Source: Effusibacillus dendaii
Lineage (GTDB): Bacteria; Bacillota; Bacilli; Tumebacillales; Effusibacillaceae
Length of the DNA: 64,000 nt
Assembly (NCBI RefSeq): GCF_015097055.1
Contig: NZ_AP023366.1
Span: 720,501-784,500 of the forward strand
Direction: 5' to 3'
Shown here: one piece after another, positions 17,783 to 26,647 of the stretch
How the letters are laid out: each line of letters opens with the position of its first letter
How positions within the stretch are numbered: the stretch's first letter is position 1
Notes under the pieces: model-generated
Seen by the model: the letters and a program-made list of their open reading frames with translations, nothing else
Database searches by the model: none
What the model was told of the DNA's origin: nothing
Made by a program: the position numbers and the translations under genes

Positions 17783-17983
17783 TCAACCGCCACCAACAAA
17801 ATGGACGATTTCTATTTTATCCCCTGCAGCCACTGTTACGTTTCGATATTGGTCTCGCGACACGATGTTACCATTGTGTTCCACCACAACCATTTTTTCG
17901 ATCAAACCAAAATGATGGATTACATCTGCCAGCGTTTGGGGTTCAGGTACCTGTCTGGTTTGTCCGTTTATGATCAGTTCCAA
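17783..17983 (-). CDS. thiS: Sulfur carrier protein ThiS
   Basis: A 66-residue ubiquitin-like carrier that delivers sulfur as a C-terminal thiocarboxylate to ThiG. It ends HFVGGG, retaining the required terminal Gly-Gly. [16 protein letters not shown] is the family's central strand-loop. The TTG start at 17983 has GGAGG upstream and lies inside the end of thiE (11-bp overlap), indicating coupled translation. Confidence 0.92.
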   Translation of the reverse strand: MELIINGQTRQVPEPQTLADVIHHFGLIEKMVVVEHNGNIVSRDQYRNVTVAAGDKIEIVHFVGGG

Positions 17984-18615
17984 GCTGCTCCTCCTCTCAC
18001 GCGATCTACCGCCGCCCGAATGCCGGATGCCGCCGCCAAAACATCATCGGCCGCCATGATGGCACTTATGACCGCCACCCCATTCGCACCCGACTGAATG
18101 ATGTCCGATACATCAGGTTGTTGTATGCCCCCAATCGCCACAATCGGCAATGAGACTGCCTGGCGAATTTGGCGTATGCCAGCAAGTCCTACCACCGGCT
18201 GGGTGTCCGTTTTGGTACTGGTCGGTTTAAACGGCCCTACTCCAATGTAGGAGGCTCCCGCCCGTTCGGCCTCTATCGCTTCTTCCACATTGTGTGTGGA
18301 AATCCCGATGATTTTATTTGGCCCCAGCATCTTTCTGGCTATATCAATCGGCAGATCGTCTTGCCCCAGGTGGACGCCGTCTGCATCTGCCGCCAAGGCG
18401 ATATCAACCCGGTCGTTCACAATCAGAGGAACGTTATACTTCGCCGTCAGCTTCCGCAAATCGATTGCCATCTGCAGAAGCTGCCGGGATGAGGCGTTTT
18501 TTTCCCGCAGTTGGACACAGTCGGCACCACCCTCAATTGCCGCCGCCACCGTGTCGAGCAAAGATCTGTTTTTTAGAAAATCGGTTCCCGTAATCAGATA
18601 CAATCGGCTGTCCAT
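17974..18615 (-). CDS. thiE: Thiamine-phosphate synthase ThiE
   Basis: Joins HMP pyrophosphate and thiazole phosphate to thiamine phosphate. It is a TIM barrel of 213 residues: ADCVQLREKNASSRQLL, PLIVNDRVDIALAADADGVH with LGQDDLP, and ASYIGVGPFKPTSTKTD are the pyrophosphate and substrate motifs. The ribosome binding site is modest. First gene of the riboswitch-controlled operon. Confidence 0.95.
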   Translation of the reverse strand: MDSRLYLITGTDFLKNRSLLDTVAAAIEGGADCVQLREKNASSRQLLQMAIDLRKLTAKYNVPLIVNDRVDIALAADADGVHLGQDDLPIDIARKMLGPNKIIGISTHNVEEAIEAERAGASYIGVGPFKPTSTKTDTQPVVGLAGIRQIRQAVSLPIVAIGGIQQPDVSDIIQSGANGVAVISAIMAADDVLAAASGIRAAVDRVRGGAAWN

Positions 18616-18637
18616 GAGACGTCACACTTTCCTTCCA

Positions 18638-18669
18638 AATAAAAGAAACCGACCTCCCTTGGAAGTCGG
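18638..18669 (-). terminator. Riboswitch expression-platform terminator
   Basis: A 9-bp stem (CCGACTTCC/GGAGGTCGG with one G-U pair) plus TTTCTTTTATTT on the minus strand lies between the TPP aptamer and thiE. It is presumably formed when TPP is bound. Confidence 0.82.
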
Positions 18670-18693
18670 CATTGTAAACACCTGATTGAGTCG

Positions 18694-18800
18694 CCACTTC
18701 CCTACGCTGGAATTACCCAGACCGCATGCATCGCATGCTCGACAGGTTCCAAGGGTTGAGGAAGTTCCTCTCTCAGCCGCGCAGGCACCCCCAGTGGAAT
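18694..18800 (-). promoter_or_regulatory. TPP riboswitch (THI box)
   Basis: On the minus strand the conserved elements follow in order: GGGGGTGCC, GGCTGAGAGAGG, ACCCTTGGAACCTG, then CCAGCGTAGGGAAGTGG. These are the TPP-binding helices of the class. The variable P3 arm is extended by a GCATGCGATGCATGC hairpin. It controls thiE-thiS-thiG by transcription termination. Confidence 0.95.
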
Positions 18801-18846
18801 CGTATTTTCAGTTTACCAAATAAAGACGGTATATGACAACCGCCTT

Positions 18847-19308
18847 TTAATGAACTTGTTGCGGTTCGACAGCAAATCCGACAACCTGGTCGGCAAACAA
18901 TGTGACCTCCGGCAGGTGGACGGCACGATCCGGCAAATGGATCGTTGCGTTTCTTAATCCAATCAGCGGAGCGGAGTCTGTCAAGCGGAGTTCTTTCTCA
19001 TCCTTTTCTACCACCCGCAAAAGTTCCACCCTGACGTTCGCCACCATAGAGGTGACTTGTGGAACCGACTGACGTGTGTCCGTTTCTTCATCAAAAGATT
19101 CGGCAAAGGAGGCTGCGATGTCCACCAATTCTCCTTCGATCAATCCGATGGAGGTTAAAAATACGGCCTTTTGTTCCGTATGGGCATTCAGGCGTTCGAG
19201 GACAACCCTCAATGATTCAATCGTTATCCATTTCATGGAAGCTCGATGATCATAACTTTTCGGCAACGGCGTTAAGGAAAAAGCAGGTGAATGATGTTTG
19301 TCAGTCAT
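18847..19308 (-). CDS. Uncharacterised 153-residue protein
   Basis: Not recognised. GGAGG stands 5 nt before the ATG at 19308. The central part (KAVFLTSIGLIEGELVDI) and the C-terminal LIGLRNATIHLP...LPEVTLFADQVVGFAV look like short beta strands of an Sm-like barrel, but this is only a visual impression. No signal peptide or membrane helix. It follows a CoA-binding protein gene on the same strand, 25 bp away. Confidence 0.7.
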   Translation of the reverse strand: MTDKHHSPAFSLTPLPKSYDHRASMKWITIESLRVVLERLNAHTEQKAVFLTSIGLIEGELVDIAASFAESFDEETDTRQSVPQVTSMVANVRVELLRVVEKDEKELRLTDSAPLIGLRNATIHLPDRAVHLPEVTLFADQVVGFAVEPQQVH

Positions 19309-19333
19309 AAACGCCTCCGCTTTCCGATCCCGT

Positions 19334-19765
19334 TTAGGCTTCCTTTTGGCCTAACAGACGGAAATGTTCCACTTTCAGGCAGGCATCCTGAATCGCAGTT
19401 ATACCTGCTTGTTGAAGACGTTCACATTGTTCGTCATTAACAATTCCCAACTGAATCCATACCGCTTTTGGCTTTTGTTTCATTTGAAGCACTTGGTCGA
19501 CCACTTGGGGAATCTCCTCGCTGCGTCTAAACACATCGACAATATCCACAGGACCTTCCAGCTCCAATAAATTGGGATACGCTTTTCGGCCCAATACAGA
19601 GTCAAGCCGGGGGTTGATCGGAACCACTTCGTACCCCTGTGATTGTATGTATTCTGCTACTTCATAACTTGGCCGCGACGGATTGTCAGAAATTCCAAAC
19701 ACAGCAATTGTTTTCGCTTCCCGTAAAAGGTCACGCATTACCCGGTCGTCTGGGTTTTGATACAT
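19334..19765 (-). CDS. CoA-binding protein (CoA_binding_2, YccU-like)
   Basis: A 143-residue Rossmann-fold CoA-binding domain alone. Signature segments are IAVFGISDNPSRPSYEVAEYI, YEVVPINPRLDSVLGRKAYPNL, VDIVDVFRRSEEIPQVVDQ and KAVWIQLGIVNDE. The ATG has GGGGAGGG about 8 nt upstream. Members bind CoA or acyl-CoA, but the physiological role is not defined. Confidence 0.87.
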   Translation of the reverse strand: MYQNPDDRVMRDLLREAKTIAVFGISDNPSRPSYEVAEYIQSQGYEVVPINPRLDSVLGRKAYPNLLELEGPVDIVDVFRRSEEIPQVVDQVLQMKQKPKAVWIQLGIVNDEQCERLQQAGITAIQDACLKVEHFRLLGQKEA

Positions 19766-19910
19766 GTGAAGCCCTCCCCTGACAGAATATATTTAGTATA
19801 CCGTTTTTCAACGGGCCTATCCGCAGCTCATATTCACGATACATCATTCCATTTGGGGAAACTACACCATTCGACCATTTCCAGAAATGTTTCACGCGGA
19901 AAAATCCCCG

Positions 19911-20075
19911 CTACCATAGGTATTTCACACCGTACCGTCCCGATTTTGTCTGGTAAATACCGACAAAACGGGGGGATCGATATTGATTCAACCACCAATC
20001 ATCACGTATTCGGGCAGCCAAACAACCCGCTTGAAATTTGCTGTCGAATAATTTACCGTAATACACCCAGGGCAT
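19911..20075 (-). CDS. 54-residue protein, paralogue of the gene at 7866
   Basis: A short gene starting MPWVYYGKLFDS with GAGGTG 9 nt before the ATG and ending GRYGVKYLW. It has the same length as the protein at 7866-8030 and aligns along its whole length (one gap), sharing KL[YF]DS, [VI]RDD and [KR]YGVKY. Conservation between two copies supports both as real coding genes. It sits alone in an otherwise empty 420-bp gap. Function unknown. Confidence 0.7.
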   Translation of the reverse strand: MPWVYYGKLFDSKFQAGCLAARIRDDWWLNQYRSPRFVGIYQTKSGRYGVKYLW

Positions 20076-20187
20076 GTTTCCTGTCACCTCTCAGTCTATA
20101 CTACCCTATAATTGCACAAAATTGCCGTAATTTGAATCACGAATAATTTATTCTACTTGGAAATACTACGAAAAGAGGTGATCGGAC

Positions 20188-20775
20188 ATGCATCCTAACA
20201 ATAAAATTTGGCTCTTTCTGGTTTGGCCCATTCTGACGCTTTGTATCTTCCTCACGGTGACTGGTTGCCGCCAGGCTGCCCAACACCCTCAAACGGGTCC
20301 CACAACTGAGGGAGTCAACAAACCTTGGCAGATCAAATCGACACCAGCCGAGAATCATCCGTCCCCCAAAGATGCAGGCCAAATTCCAAACAGTCAGGAC
20401 CCAACTTTAAGAGCTCCAGAGCAGGCAGAAAGACATCCGAATCCAAATCCGAAAGCGGAAGCGGATCATATGGCACAAGTATTAACCGGCATCCCTGGTG
20501 TTCAACACGCATATGTGCTTTTAACGGGACGTGTTGCTTTAGTCGGGGTAGATCTGAAGTCAAATATTAGCGGTTCAAAGATTGATACGGTTAAATATTC
20601 GGTCAAAGAGGCGGCCGAAAGGACAGGTCCGGGTTATCGAGCCATTGTGTCAGCCGATGTGGACACAGTTGCCCGTATTCGCCAAATGACTGCCGGTATC
20701 CGTCACGGACGCCCGATCTCTTCTTTTACAGATGAAATTGCCGACATTTTAAGCCGATTGATTCCGGAGACATAA
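20188..20775 (+). CDS. YhcN/YlaJ-family sporulation lipoprotein
   Basis: A 195-residue lipoprotein. The signal peptide ends TVTGC (Cys27). A Pro/Gln/Asn-rich linker follows, then a C-terminal YhcN/YlaJ domain (MAQVLTGIPGVQHAYVLLTGRVALVGVDL, about residues 95-195). Members are spore inner-membrane or cortex-associated lipoproteins made in the forespore. GAGGTG stands 7 nt before the ATG. A GAATA...AATACTA pair just upstream resembles a sigma-G promoter but would leave almost no leader, so it is not called. Confidence 0.82.
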   Translation: MHPNNKIWLFLVWPILTLCIFLTVTGCRQAAQHPQTGPTTEGVNKPWQIKSTPAENHPSPKDAGQIPNSQDPTLRAPEQAERHPNPNPKAEADHMAQVLTGIPGVQHAYVLLTGRVALVGVDLKSNISGSKIDTVKYSVKEAAERTGPGYRAIVSADVDTVARIRQMTAGIRHGRPISSFTDEIADILSRLIPET

Positions 20776-20793
20776 AGATCGTGTAAACAAGAA

Positions 20794-20824
20794 GAACCCC
20801 GTGTGAGTCGAATTCACGGGGTTC
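20794..20824. terminator. Bidirectional terminator between yhcN-like gene and resE
   Basis: A 10-bp stem (GAACCCCGTG/CACGGGGTTC) lies between converging genes. The minus side continues TTCTTGTTT and the plus side CGCTTATT, so it best serves the res operon. Confidence 0.75.
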
Positions 20825-20830
20825 CGCTTA

Positions 20831-22603
20831 TTAAAAGGAGTTTTCTTCATTCACCCGCATTGGAAGCATAACGGTGAATGTTGTTCCTTTGCCAACAGTG
20901 CTTGTTACCTTGATGTTTCCATGATGTTTTAAAACGATATTACGTGCGATCGAAAGGCCCAGTCCGGTGCCGCCTTTTGAACGGGTGCGGGCTTTATCAA
21001 CTTTATAGAAACGTTCAAAAATAAAAGGCAAATCTTCCTCTGGAATCCCTTCACCCGTATCGGAAACCTCTACATACACAAAATTTCCGTTGGTAAAGAG
21101 CCGCAGCGAAACCGATCCATTGGCAGGGGTATGACGCATTGCATTATCCACAAGATTGGTGAATACTTGCTCCAATCGGTCTGAATCCCCTTCAACCTGA
21201 TAGTTTGCGTTTTCATCATAATCCACGGAAAACCCGATTCCCTGATCATGTGCCAACGTATGGAACTTGCGTCCCACCCAATTTATGAGATTTGAAAGAT
21301 TCAATTCTGTGGTATGCAATTCAAATTGGCCGGCTTCCAGTTGAGCAAGATCAAGCAAATCGTTCACTAACCGTTTCATGCGGTTTGCTTCATCAAGAAT
21401 AATCTGCGTCAGTTCCATGCGTTGCTCTGGATCCTCGCCAAATTCATCGAGCAGCGCCTCTCCGTACCCCTGAATCATAGCCAGTGGTGTCCGCAATTCG
21501 TGTGAAACACTCGCCACAAAATCTTTTCGAATACGGTCCAATCTGCGCTCTTCCGTCATGTCGCGCAATACAGCCACAACGCCCCGGACCACACCGTTTC
21601 CAGGTTCATGCAGCGGTGTCATGGTAACTGCAATTGTGCGTCCTTGCCAAATAAACTCGGCTGTTTTGGTTTTTGGATCTTCGAGTACCCAATTTTTCAA
21701 GTCGTTTAATTCGCTTGGCAAAAGATCATGATCAGGAACATCCGTTTCTTCCAATCGGACGGCACTCATCCAGTTTTTGGCAGGTCCATTGGCCAATGTG
21801 ATTTTTCCTTGCCGATCGGCCGCAACCACCCCGTCGTGCATCGATAACAGAATGCCTGACATCTGTTCTTTTTCTTTGGAAAGATTATGAATGGTCTGTT
21901 GCAGACTGTCAGCCAAGAAGTTAATCGTATGGCCCAATCGGCCAACCTCATCGCCTGTCACCACATTCACTTTTCCTTCAAAATTGCCTAACGCCATCTG
22001 CTCCGCCACTTGCGTCATCTGAATGACCGGCCGTGACAGGTTTTTAGAAACGACGAAAGACAGCCCGGTAGCCAGTACCACTCCAATACCGGCTGCAAAC
22101 AGGATCAGATTCCGAATTCGATTGATCGCATGTTCGATTTCGGTAACGGGCTGGTAAATCAACAATAATGCATGCAGTTTGCCGTTTTCGGAAATGGGAT
22201 GAATCACCCAAGCGCTGGTGCTATCCGCCCTAAAATTGCCAAAGCCGGGTGACAATCCCCTACGGATAATTTGCTTGCCGCTGGACAGTTCGGGACGCAT
22301 GTCGGCTGGCACGGTATCCAGCACATGATCGTCGCCTCCTTTCGCCAATGACCCCACAACAAACATATGGCTGTTGGATACTTTTGTCACTTCCTCAGCA
22401 ATGGTCAAGGCAAGTTCCTTATCAGTCTGCGTAACCAAGATATTGCTGATATAGGCCGCACGATCACGCAGCGCCTGTTCCTGCGAAGAGTAGAAGTACG
22501 TATCAAACACCTGTTCCAGAAAAACGGTCAGCAAACTCAGAACAACAGCCACCATAACAATAATCGTCAACCATAATTTGACGACAAGACTGTTTCGAAT
22601 CAC
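20831..22603 (-). CDS. resE: Sensor histidine kinase ResE
   Basis: Membrane kinase of the ResDE system that controls aerobic/anaerobic respiration genes. Two TM helices flank an extracellular sensor. A HAMP segment (SRPVIQMTQVAEQMALGNFE), a PAS-like region, the phosphoacceptor His368 in SVSHELRTPL, and the N, G1, F and G2 boxes (DNAMRHT, DTGEGIPEED, GGTGLGLSI) follow. The GTG at 22603 overlaps the resD stop by 4 bp and has GAGGTG upstream. It closes the resABCDE operon. Confidence 0.92.
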   Translation of the reverse strand: MIRNSLVVKLWLTIIVMVAVVLSLLTVFLEQVFDTYFYSSQEQALRDRAAYISNILVTQTDKELALTIAEEVTKVSNSHMFVVGSLAKGGDDHVLDTVPADMRPELSSGKQIIRRGLSPGFGNFRADSTSAWVIHPISENGKLHALLLIYQPVTEIEHAINRIRNLILFAAGIGVVLATGLSFVVSKNLSRPVIQMTQVAEQMALGNFEGKVNVVTGDEVGRLGHTINFLADSLQQTIHNLSKEKEQMSGILLSMHDGVVAADRQGKITLANGPAKNWMSAVRLEETDVPDHDLLPSELNDLKNWVLEDPKTKTAEFIWQGRTIAVTMTPLHEPGNGVVRGVVAVLRDMTEERRLDRIRKDFVASVSHELRTPLAMIQGYGEALLDEFGEDPEQRMELTQIILDEANRMKRLVNDLLDLAQLEAGQFELHTTELNLSNLINWVGRKFHTLAHDQGIGFSVDYDENANYQVEGDSDRLEQVFTNLVDNAMRHTPANGSVSLRLFTNGNFVYVEVSDTGEGIPEEDLPFIFERFYKVDKARTRSKGGTGLGLSIARNIVLKHHGNIKVTSTVGKGTTFTVMLPMRVNEENSF

Positions 22604-23313
22604 TCGCGCACCTCGAATTTGTAACCAACGCCCCATACAGTGACAATCATATTGGCCACCTTTTCCGAATAGTGCCCAAGTTTTTCACGCAATCTCTTAA
22701 CATGCGTATCCACCGTCCGCTGGTCACCGAAAAACTGGTAATTCCAGACATCCCGCAGAAGTTCTTCGCGCGAGAATACCTTATCAGGACGCTGTACCAG
22801 ATAACAAAGCAATTCATATTCTTTCGGAGTCAGGGCGACTTCGACGTCCCCCACCAACACTTTATGCGAATCAAGGTTGATGCTCAGCCCTTCTATCGAC
22901 AGGACTTGTCCCAATTCATTTGTCATCACATCGTTCCTGTTTGTCTGCGCTCTTTTCAAAAGCGCCTTGACGCGCATCACCAATTCACGCGGGGAAAACG
23001 GTTTGACCACGTAATCGTCCGCCCCCAGTTCAAACCCGTGAATGCGGCTCGACTCATCGCCTGAAGCGGTTAACATGATGATTGGCACTTCGCTCGTTTT
23101 GCGGATTTCCTCACAAACCTTGCGGCCATCCATTCCCGGCAGCATCAGGTCCAGTACAATCAGATCATACGGATCGGCCAGCGCTTTCTCCAAAGCCTCT
23201 TTGCCATCTTCTGCTTCTTCAACCTCAAACGCGTTCCGTTCCATGTACATGCGAACCAGTTTGCGGATTCTTTCCTCATCATCAACCACCAGAATACGAA
23301 CCGATTTCTCCAT
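22600..23313 (-). CDS. resD: Response regulator ResD
   Basis: An OmpR-family DNA-binding regulator of 237 residues. Receiver domain with acidic pair Asp11/Asp12, phosphoacceptor Asp55 (LIVLDLMLPG) and Lys in VVKPFSP. The C-terminal winged helix contains LTPKEYELLCYLVQRP and RTVDTHVKRLREKLG. The ATG at 23313 has GGAGG 7 nt upstream. Partner of ResE, with overlapping reading frames. Confidence 0.93.
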   Translation of the reverse strand: MEKSVRILVVDDEERIRKLVRMYMERNAFEVEEAEDGKEALEKALADPYDLIVLDLMLPGMDGRKVCEEIRKTSEVPIIMLTASGDESSRIHGFELGADDYVVKPFSPRELVMRVKALLKRAQTNRNDVMTNELGQVLSIEGLSINLDSHKVLVGDVEVALTPKEYELLCYLVQRPDKVFSREELLRDVWNYQFFGDQRTVDTHVKRLREKLGHYSEKVANMIVTVWGVGYKFEVRE

Positions 23314-23338
23314 TCCAATCCCTCCTCGGTGAAAGGCC

Positions 23339-24523
23339 TCATGCGTATGAGTGCAAACCAACAATCAAGAAATTGACTCCCACTAGCACAAACATGATGA
23401 CAATAAAGCCCCAGACCGCCATCCAGGAAGCGCGTTCCCCTTCCCAGCCCCTATTTAGCCGTAAATGAAGGTAGGTGGTGTAGTATAACCACGCAATCAG
23501 AGCCCACGTTTCTTTTGGATCCCATTGCCAATAAGATCCCCACGCTTCCTGCGCCCAGATCATCGCAAATACCAGCGCACCTAATGTATATACGGGGTAG
23601 CCAATGGCTACGGCACGGTAAGAAAGTTCGTCGAGCGAGTCGGGATTCAATCCGCCAACCCATTTGGCGGTTGTAAATACTAACGGTTTTCGGTTGAGCA
23701 GACGCAAAATCAGGTACAGCACAACGCCCGCTATCAACGTCCAGAAAAACGTATTGACTTTTACAGAGGAAATCGCCCCTGAGAGCCAGCTCGGAACATT
23801 TAAAATCGGCAGCGGCAGACCGCCGAGACTGCCGAGTGAACCAACAGCAATTCCAGTCGGCCCGACTAATGGGGGCAGTTTGTACGTATAGCCATTAATC
23901 GGTTCAACAATTTGATAGTTTTTAAAGATAAACGAAACGGCAACAAAACCGACCAAAGAGACAATCAAAAACAGAAAAAATTCAAGCGAGGACACCTTGC
24001 GGCTCTTTGTGGACAAGTCTGTTATGACAAGCAGATGCATAAGCGCCGCTGCAAAGGCAATCGTTAAGATTCCTTCGCCCAGAGCGGCTGTCGTAACGTG
24101 TATATACAACCAGTAACTTTTTAAGGCAGGAATCAACGCTTGCGTTGTGTCAGGGAAAACGTTTGCGTATGCCAGCACAATCAGAGCAGTAGGCGCTGCA
24201 AACGCTCCCAGGATGGGGAATTTGTAAAAGGCGCTGATCACCACAAATGCCAGCATGATGCACCAAGCCCAGAAACTCATATATTCGTACATGTTGGACG
24301 TCGGGGAATGGCCGCTGCCAATCCAACGTGTAATGAACCCGCCAAACTGAACCAACACAGACAAAATGGCCGCGATATATCCCCACCGCGTCCAAAAGTT
24401 GGCAATCGCTTCCCCGTTTTTAATTTTAATTTTCTTTCCTGTCACACCAATAATATACAAAATGGAGGCCAGCAGGTAACCGAAAAATGCGATCCAATAT
24501 AACCAGGCTGACAATGTAAGCAT
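23339..24523 (-). CDS. resC: Cytochrome c biogenesis protein ResC (CcsA/CcsB type)
   Basis: A polytopic protein of 394 residues that delivers and holds haem for cytochrome c ligation. The tryptophan-rich WWD-like motif WGSYWQWDPKETWALIAWL lies near residue 315, with conserved histidines in flanking loops. The ATG overlaps the resB stop by 1 bp. It forms the system II haem lyase with ResB. Confidence 0.93.
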   Translation of the reverse strand: MLTLSAWLYWIAFFGYLLASILYIIGVTGKKIKIKNGEAIANFWTRWGYIAAILSVLVQFGGFITRWIGSGHSPTSNMYEYMSFWAWCIMLAFVVISAFYKFPILGAFAAPTALIVLAYANVFPDTTQALIPALKSYWLYIHVTTAALGEGILTIAFAAALMHLLVITDLSTKSRKVSSLEFFLFLIVSLVGFVAVSFIFKNYQIVEPINGYTYKLPPLVGPTGIAVGSLGSLGGLPLPILNVPSWLSGAISSVKVNTFFWTLIAGVVLYLILRLLNRKPLVFTTAKWVGGLNPDSLDELSYRAVAIGYPVYTLGALVFAMIWAQEAWGSYWQWDPKETWALIAWLYYTTYLHLRLNRGWEGERASWMAVWGFIVIMFVLVGVNFLIVGLHSYA

Positions 24524-25923
24524 TACTCTTTCCCCCCCTGCCGAAGTTCGACCGATTCGGTTCGGCCCATAGCCTTCAGGACGCGTTCCATCTCTTTTCT
24601 CATCGCGTACCAGTTTTTGTTCGTCTGCGCCCCGACATGCAGCACGCCGTCATGGATTTGCCCCCACACCCGACGGTGCTGAAAATAGAATACCAATACG
24701 AGTCCCAACAACACAATAGCAGAACCGCCATAGACAATCGGAATACCATTGTCCTTTTGCACGCGCAAGCCGGTTGTTTGAACCATTTTGCCACCGGAAG
24801 GAGTCAGATCGAATTTTGAACCCTGCTGCATATTAAACTGTTGGAACACAAACAGAAACTGCTGAACCGGTTGGGTGACACCGGGCCCTTCCACCTGCAT
24901 CAAAAATACCGGATTGTTGGGGTCGGTCGACTTGGTCACCGGCTGATCGTTCTGGATATCAAAATCCGGAAAATAATTGATCATTTTGACCGTATAGTCG
25001 CCCACTTTGTATTCGGTTTGAAGTTTCGACAAGTCGACCGTAAACGTCCCAAGTTTGCTGCCTGTCTGCTTGTCCTTCAAATCAAGGTTCAACAAACGAA
25101 GCGTCGGCGGCAGGAAGTTTGCCTGAAACAGCATGATGCCTTTATACTTCAACGGTTCGTTAACAATGATGCTTTGTTTTAATACTTCCTTGCCGTTTTC
25201 AATGATTGTCGCTTTTGTTTCATAATGTTTCGGACGTTGGTCAGGATAAAACTCAACGGTGAACTGGTCGTTTCGAACATAAAAATCGGAACCCGGAACT
25301 TTCACCGTTTGGCCTTCTTCGACCCAGATGTTTTGCGACACGTACCATCCCGGAATCAAACGGGACAGCGCTCCGAGAATAATGATGATCAATCCGATGT
25401 GAATAACGTAAGCCCCGAACCGGGAAATACGCATTTTTTCAGCTAAAAAAGCGGAACCCTCTCGGCGAATCTTATATCTTCTTTTGCGCAGTTCGGCTGC
25501 CATGCGGTCGGCCAACGCATCATCCGCTTTTTCAAAAGATGTGTAGACGCGTTTTCGTTGAACCACAGACAAGGCCGGTTTAATTTCCTGGCGATGCAAT
25601 GATTTATAAAGAGGGATTACACGTTCCAGCGAACAGATAACGAGCGAAACGCCGAGCAGCAGCAAAAGAGCGACAAACCACCAAGAGGTGTACATATGAG
25701 AAAAACCCAACTGATAGTAAATCTTGCCGAGCGTACCGTAGGTTGCCGGATAATACGTTTCGGGGCTCGAAGACGGAATAAAGTTTTCCTGCGGAAAAAT
25801 CGTACCGATCATGGCCGAAATGGCAATCAGCACAATGATGACGATCGCCACCTTGACAGAGGCAAAAAAATCCCAGATTAACTCAAATACGGAGCGGCGC
25901 TTGTTGGCAGCCAATGAATTCAT
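24523..25923 (-). CDS. resB: Cytochrome c biogenesis protein ResB
   Basis: A 466-residue membrane partner of ResC in system II cytochrome c maturation. Three N-terminal TM helices (FFASVKVAIVIIVLIAISAM first), a large extracytoplasmic domain (FTVEFYPDQRPKHYETKATI) and a last TM helix (VYGGSAIVLLGLVLVFYF). Somewhat shorter than the B. subtilis protein. AAGGGATG precedes the ATG. Confidence 0.92.
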   Translation of the reverse strand: MNSLAANKRRSVFELIWDFFASVKVAIVIIVLIAISAMIGTIFPQENFIPSSSPETYYPATYGTLGKIYYQLGFSHMYTSWWFVALLLLLGVSLVICSLERVIPLYKSLHRQEIKPALSVVQRKRVYTSFEKADDALADRMAAELRKRRYKIRREGSAFLAEKMRISRFGAYVIHIGLIIIILGALSRLIPGWYVSQNIWVEEGQTVKVPGSDFYVRNDQFTVEFYPDQRPKHYETKATIIENGKEVLKQSIIVNEPLKYKGIMLFQANFLPPTLRLLNLDLKDKQTGSKLGTFTVDLSKLQTEYKVGDYTVKMINYFPDFDIQNDQPVTKSTDPNNPVFLMQVEGPGVTQPVQQFLFVFQQFNMQQGSKFDLTPSGGKMVQTTGLRVQKDNGIPIVYGGSAIVLLGLVLVFYFQHRRVWGQIHDGVLHVGAQTNKNWYAMRKEMERVLKAMGRTESVELRQGGKE

Positions 25924-25936
25924 TTTGTATCATCCC

Positions 25937-26476
25937 TTATGGTTTTGCGAGCAAAGTCTCAATCTGTTGAGTCATAAACTGTTCGGTCATCGGCCCTTCG
26001 AACTTGTCCTGAACGATTCCCTTTTTGTCAATAAAATAAGTGGTTGGAATCGGCCCGACATGATACTGATCCAACGTAACGGAACGATCCTGGTCTAATA
26101 TAATGGGGAACGTGACACCTAACCGGTCCGTGAAGCCTTTTGCCGTCACTTTGTTTTCGCCAATATTGACGCCGACCACGACAACTCCTTTATCTTTATA
26201 CCGCTCATAAATCGACTGTATGGACGGCATTTCGACCCGACACGGTTCGCACCAGGATCCCCAAAAGTTAAGCAGCACCACTTTTCCCTTTAAATCCTGA
26301 AGCGCCAGCGGTTTGTCATTTAAGTCGGCAAGTGTAAAATTGGGCGCAGCCTGACCGACGGATACGGTCTTTTTGTCTGAGTTTGTAAAGTTAATCAGAG
26401 CCACAAGAATTGCTACACAGGCCAGCAGAAGAATTACAACCGTGATGACCCTGCCCGTTCTGCGCTGAACTGCCAC
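25937..26476 (-). CDS. resA: Thiol-disulfide oxidoreductase ResA
   Basis: A membrane-tethered thioredoxin-fold protein (179 residues) that reduces apocytochrome c cysteines for haem attachment. One N-terminal TM anchor (VITVVILLLACVAILVALI), then active site WCEPC (Cys76, Cys79), the exact ResA CEPC motif, and cis-Pro region GPIPTTYFID. The GTG start at 26476 has GAGGTGG upstream. First gene of resABCDE. A TATAAT-like -10 is visible about 55 bp upstream without a convincing -35. Confidence 0.93.
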   Translation of the reverse strand: MAVQRRTGRVITVVILLLACVAILVALINFTNSDKKTVSVGQAAPNFTLADLNDKPLALQDLKGKVVLLNFWGSWCEPCRVEMPSIQSIYERYKDKGVVVVGVNIGENKVTAKGFTDRLGVTFPIILDQDRSVTLDQYHVGPIPTTYFIDKKGIVQDKFEGPMTEQFMTQQIETLLAKP

Positions 26477-26584
26477 CGGTATTCCACCTCAAATTCGTTT
26501 ATTGCTATAGCCACACATATAACAATTATAACGTATCGACAAGACAGCGTTATGAGAAACTGTTGAACATTTTGTGAAAAAGAA

Positions 26585-26606
26585 GAAGACGGACAATGCC
26601 GTCTTC
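26585..26606 (-). terminator. Terminator after rluB
   Basis: An 8-bp stem (GAAGACGG/CCGTCTTC) is followed on the minus strand by TTCTTTTTC, about 40 bp beyond the rluB stop codon and before the res promoter region. Confidence 0.75.
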
Positions 26607-26647
26607 CCGTTATTATTTCCAGTTTGTTCCCAAATTACAAACGAATG

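Noticed and set aside
19885-19905. TGTTTCACGCGGAAA resembles the parS site for ParB/Spo0J
   Set aside because: Three or more mismatches to the 16-bp palindrome, and the right arm does not pair. It lies just past the stop of the 54-residue gene.
19757-20146. Plus-strand frame of 129 codons in the gap before the YhcN-like gene
   Set aside because: Antisense to the better supported 54-residue gene, and no plausible start signal.
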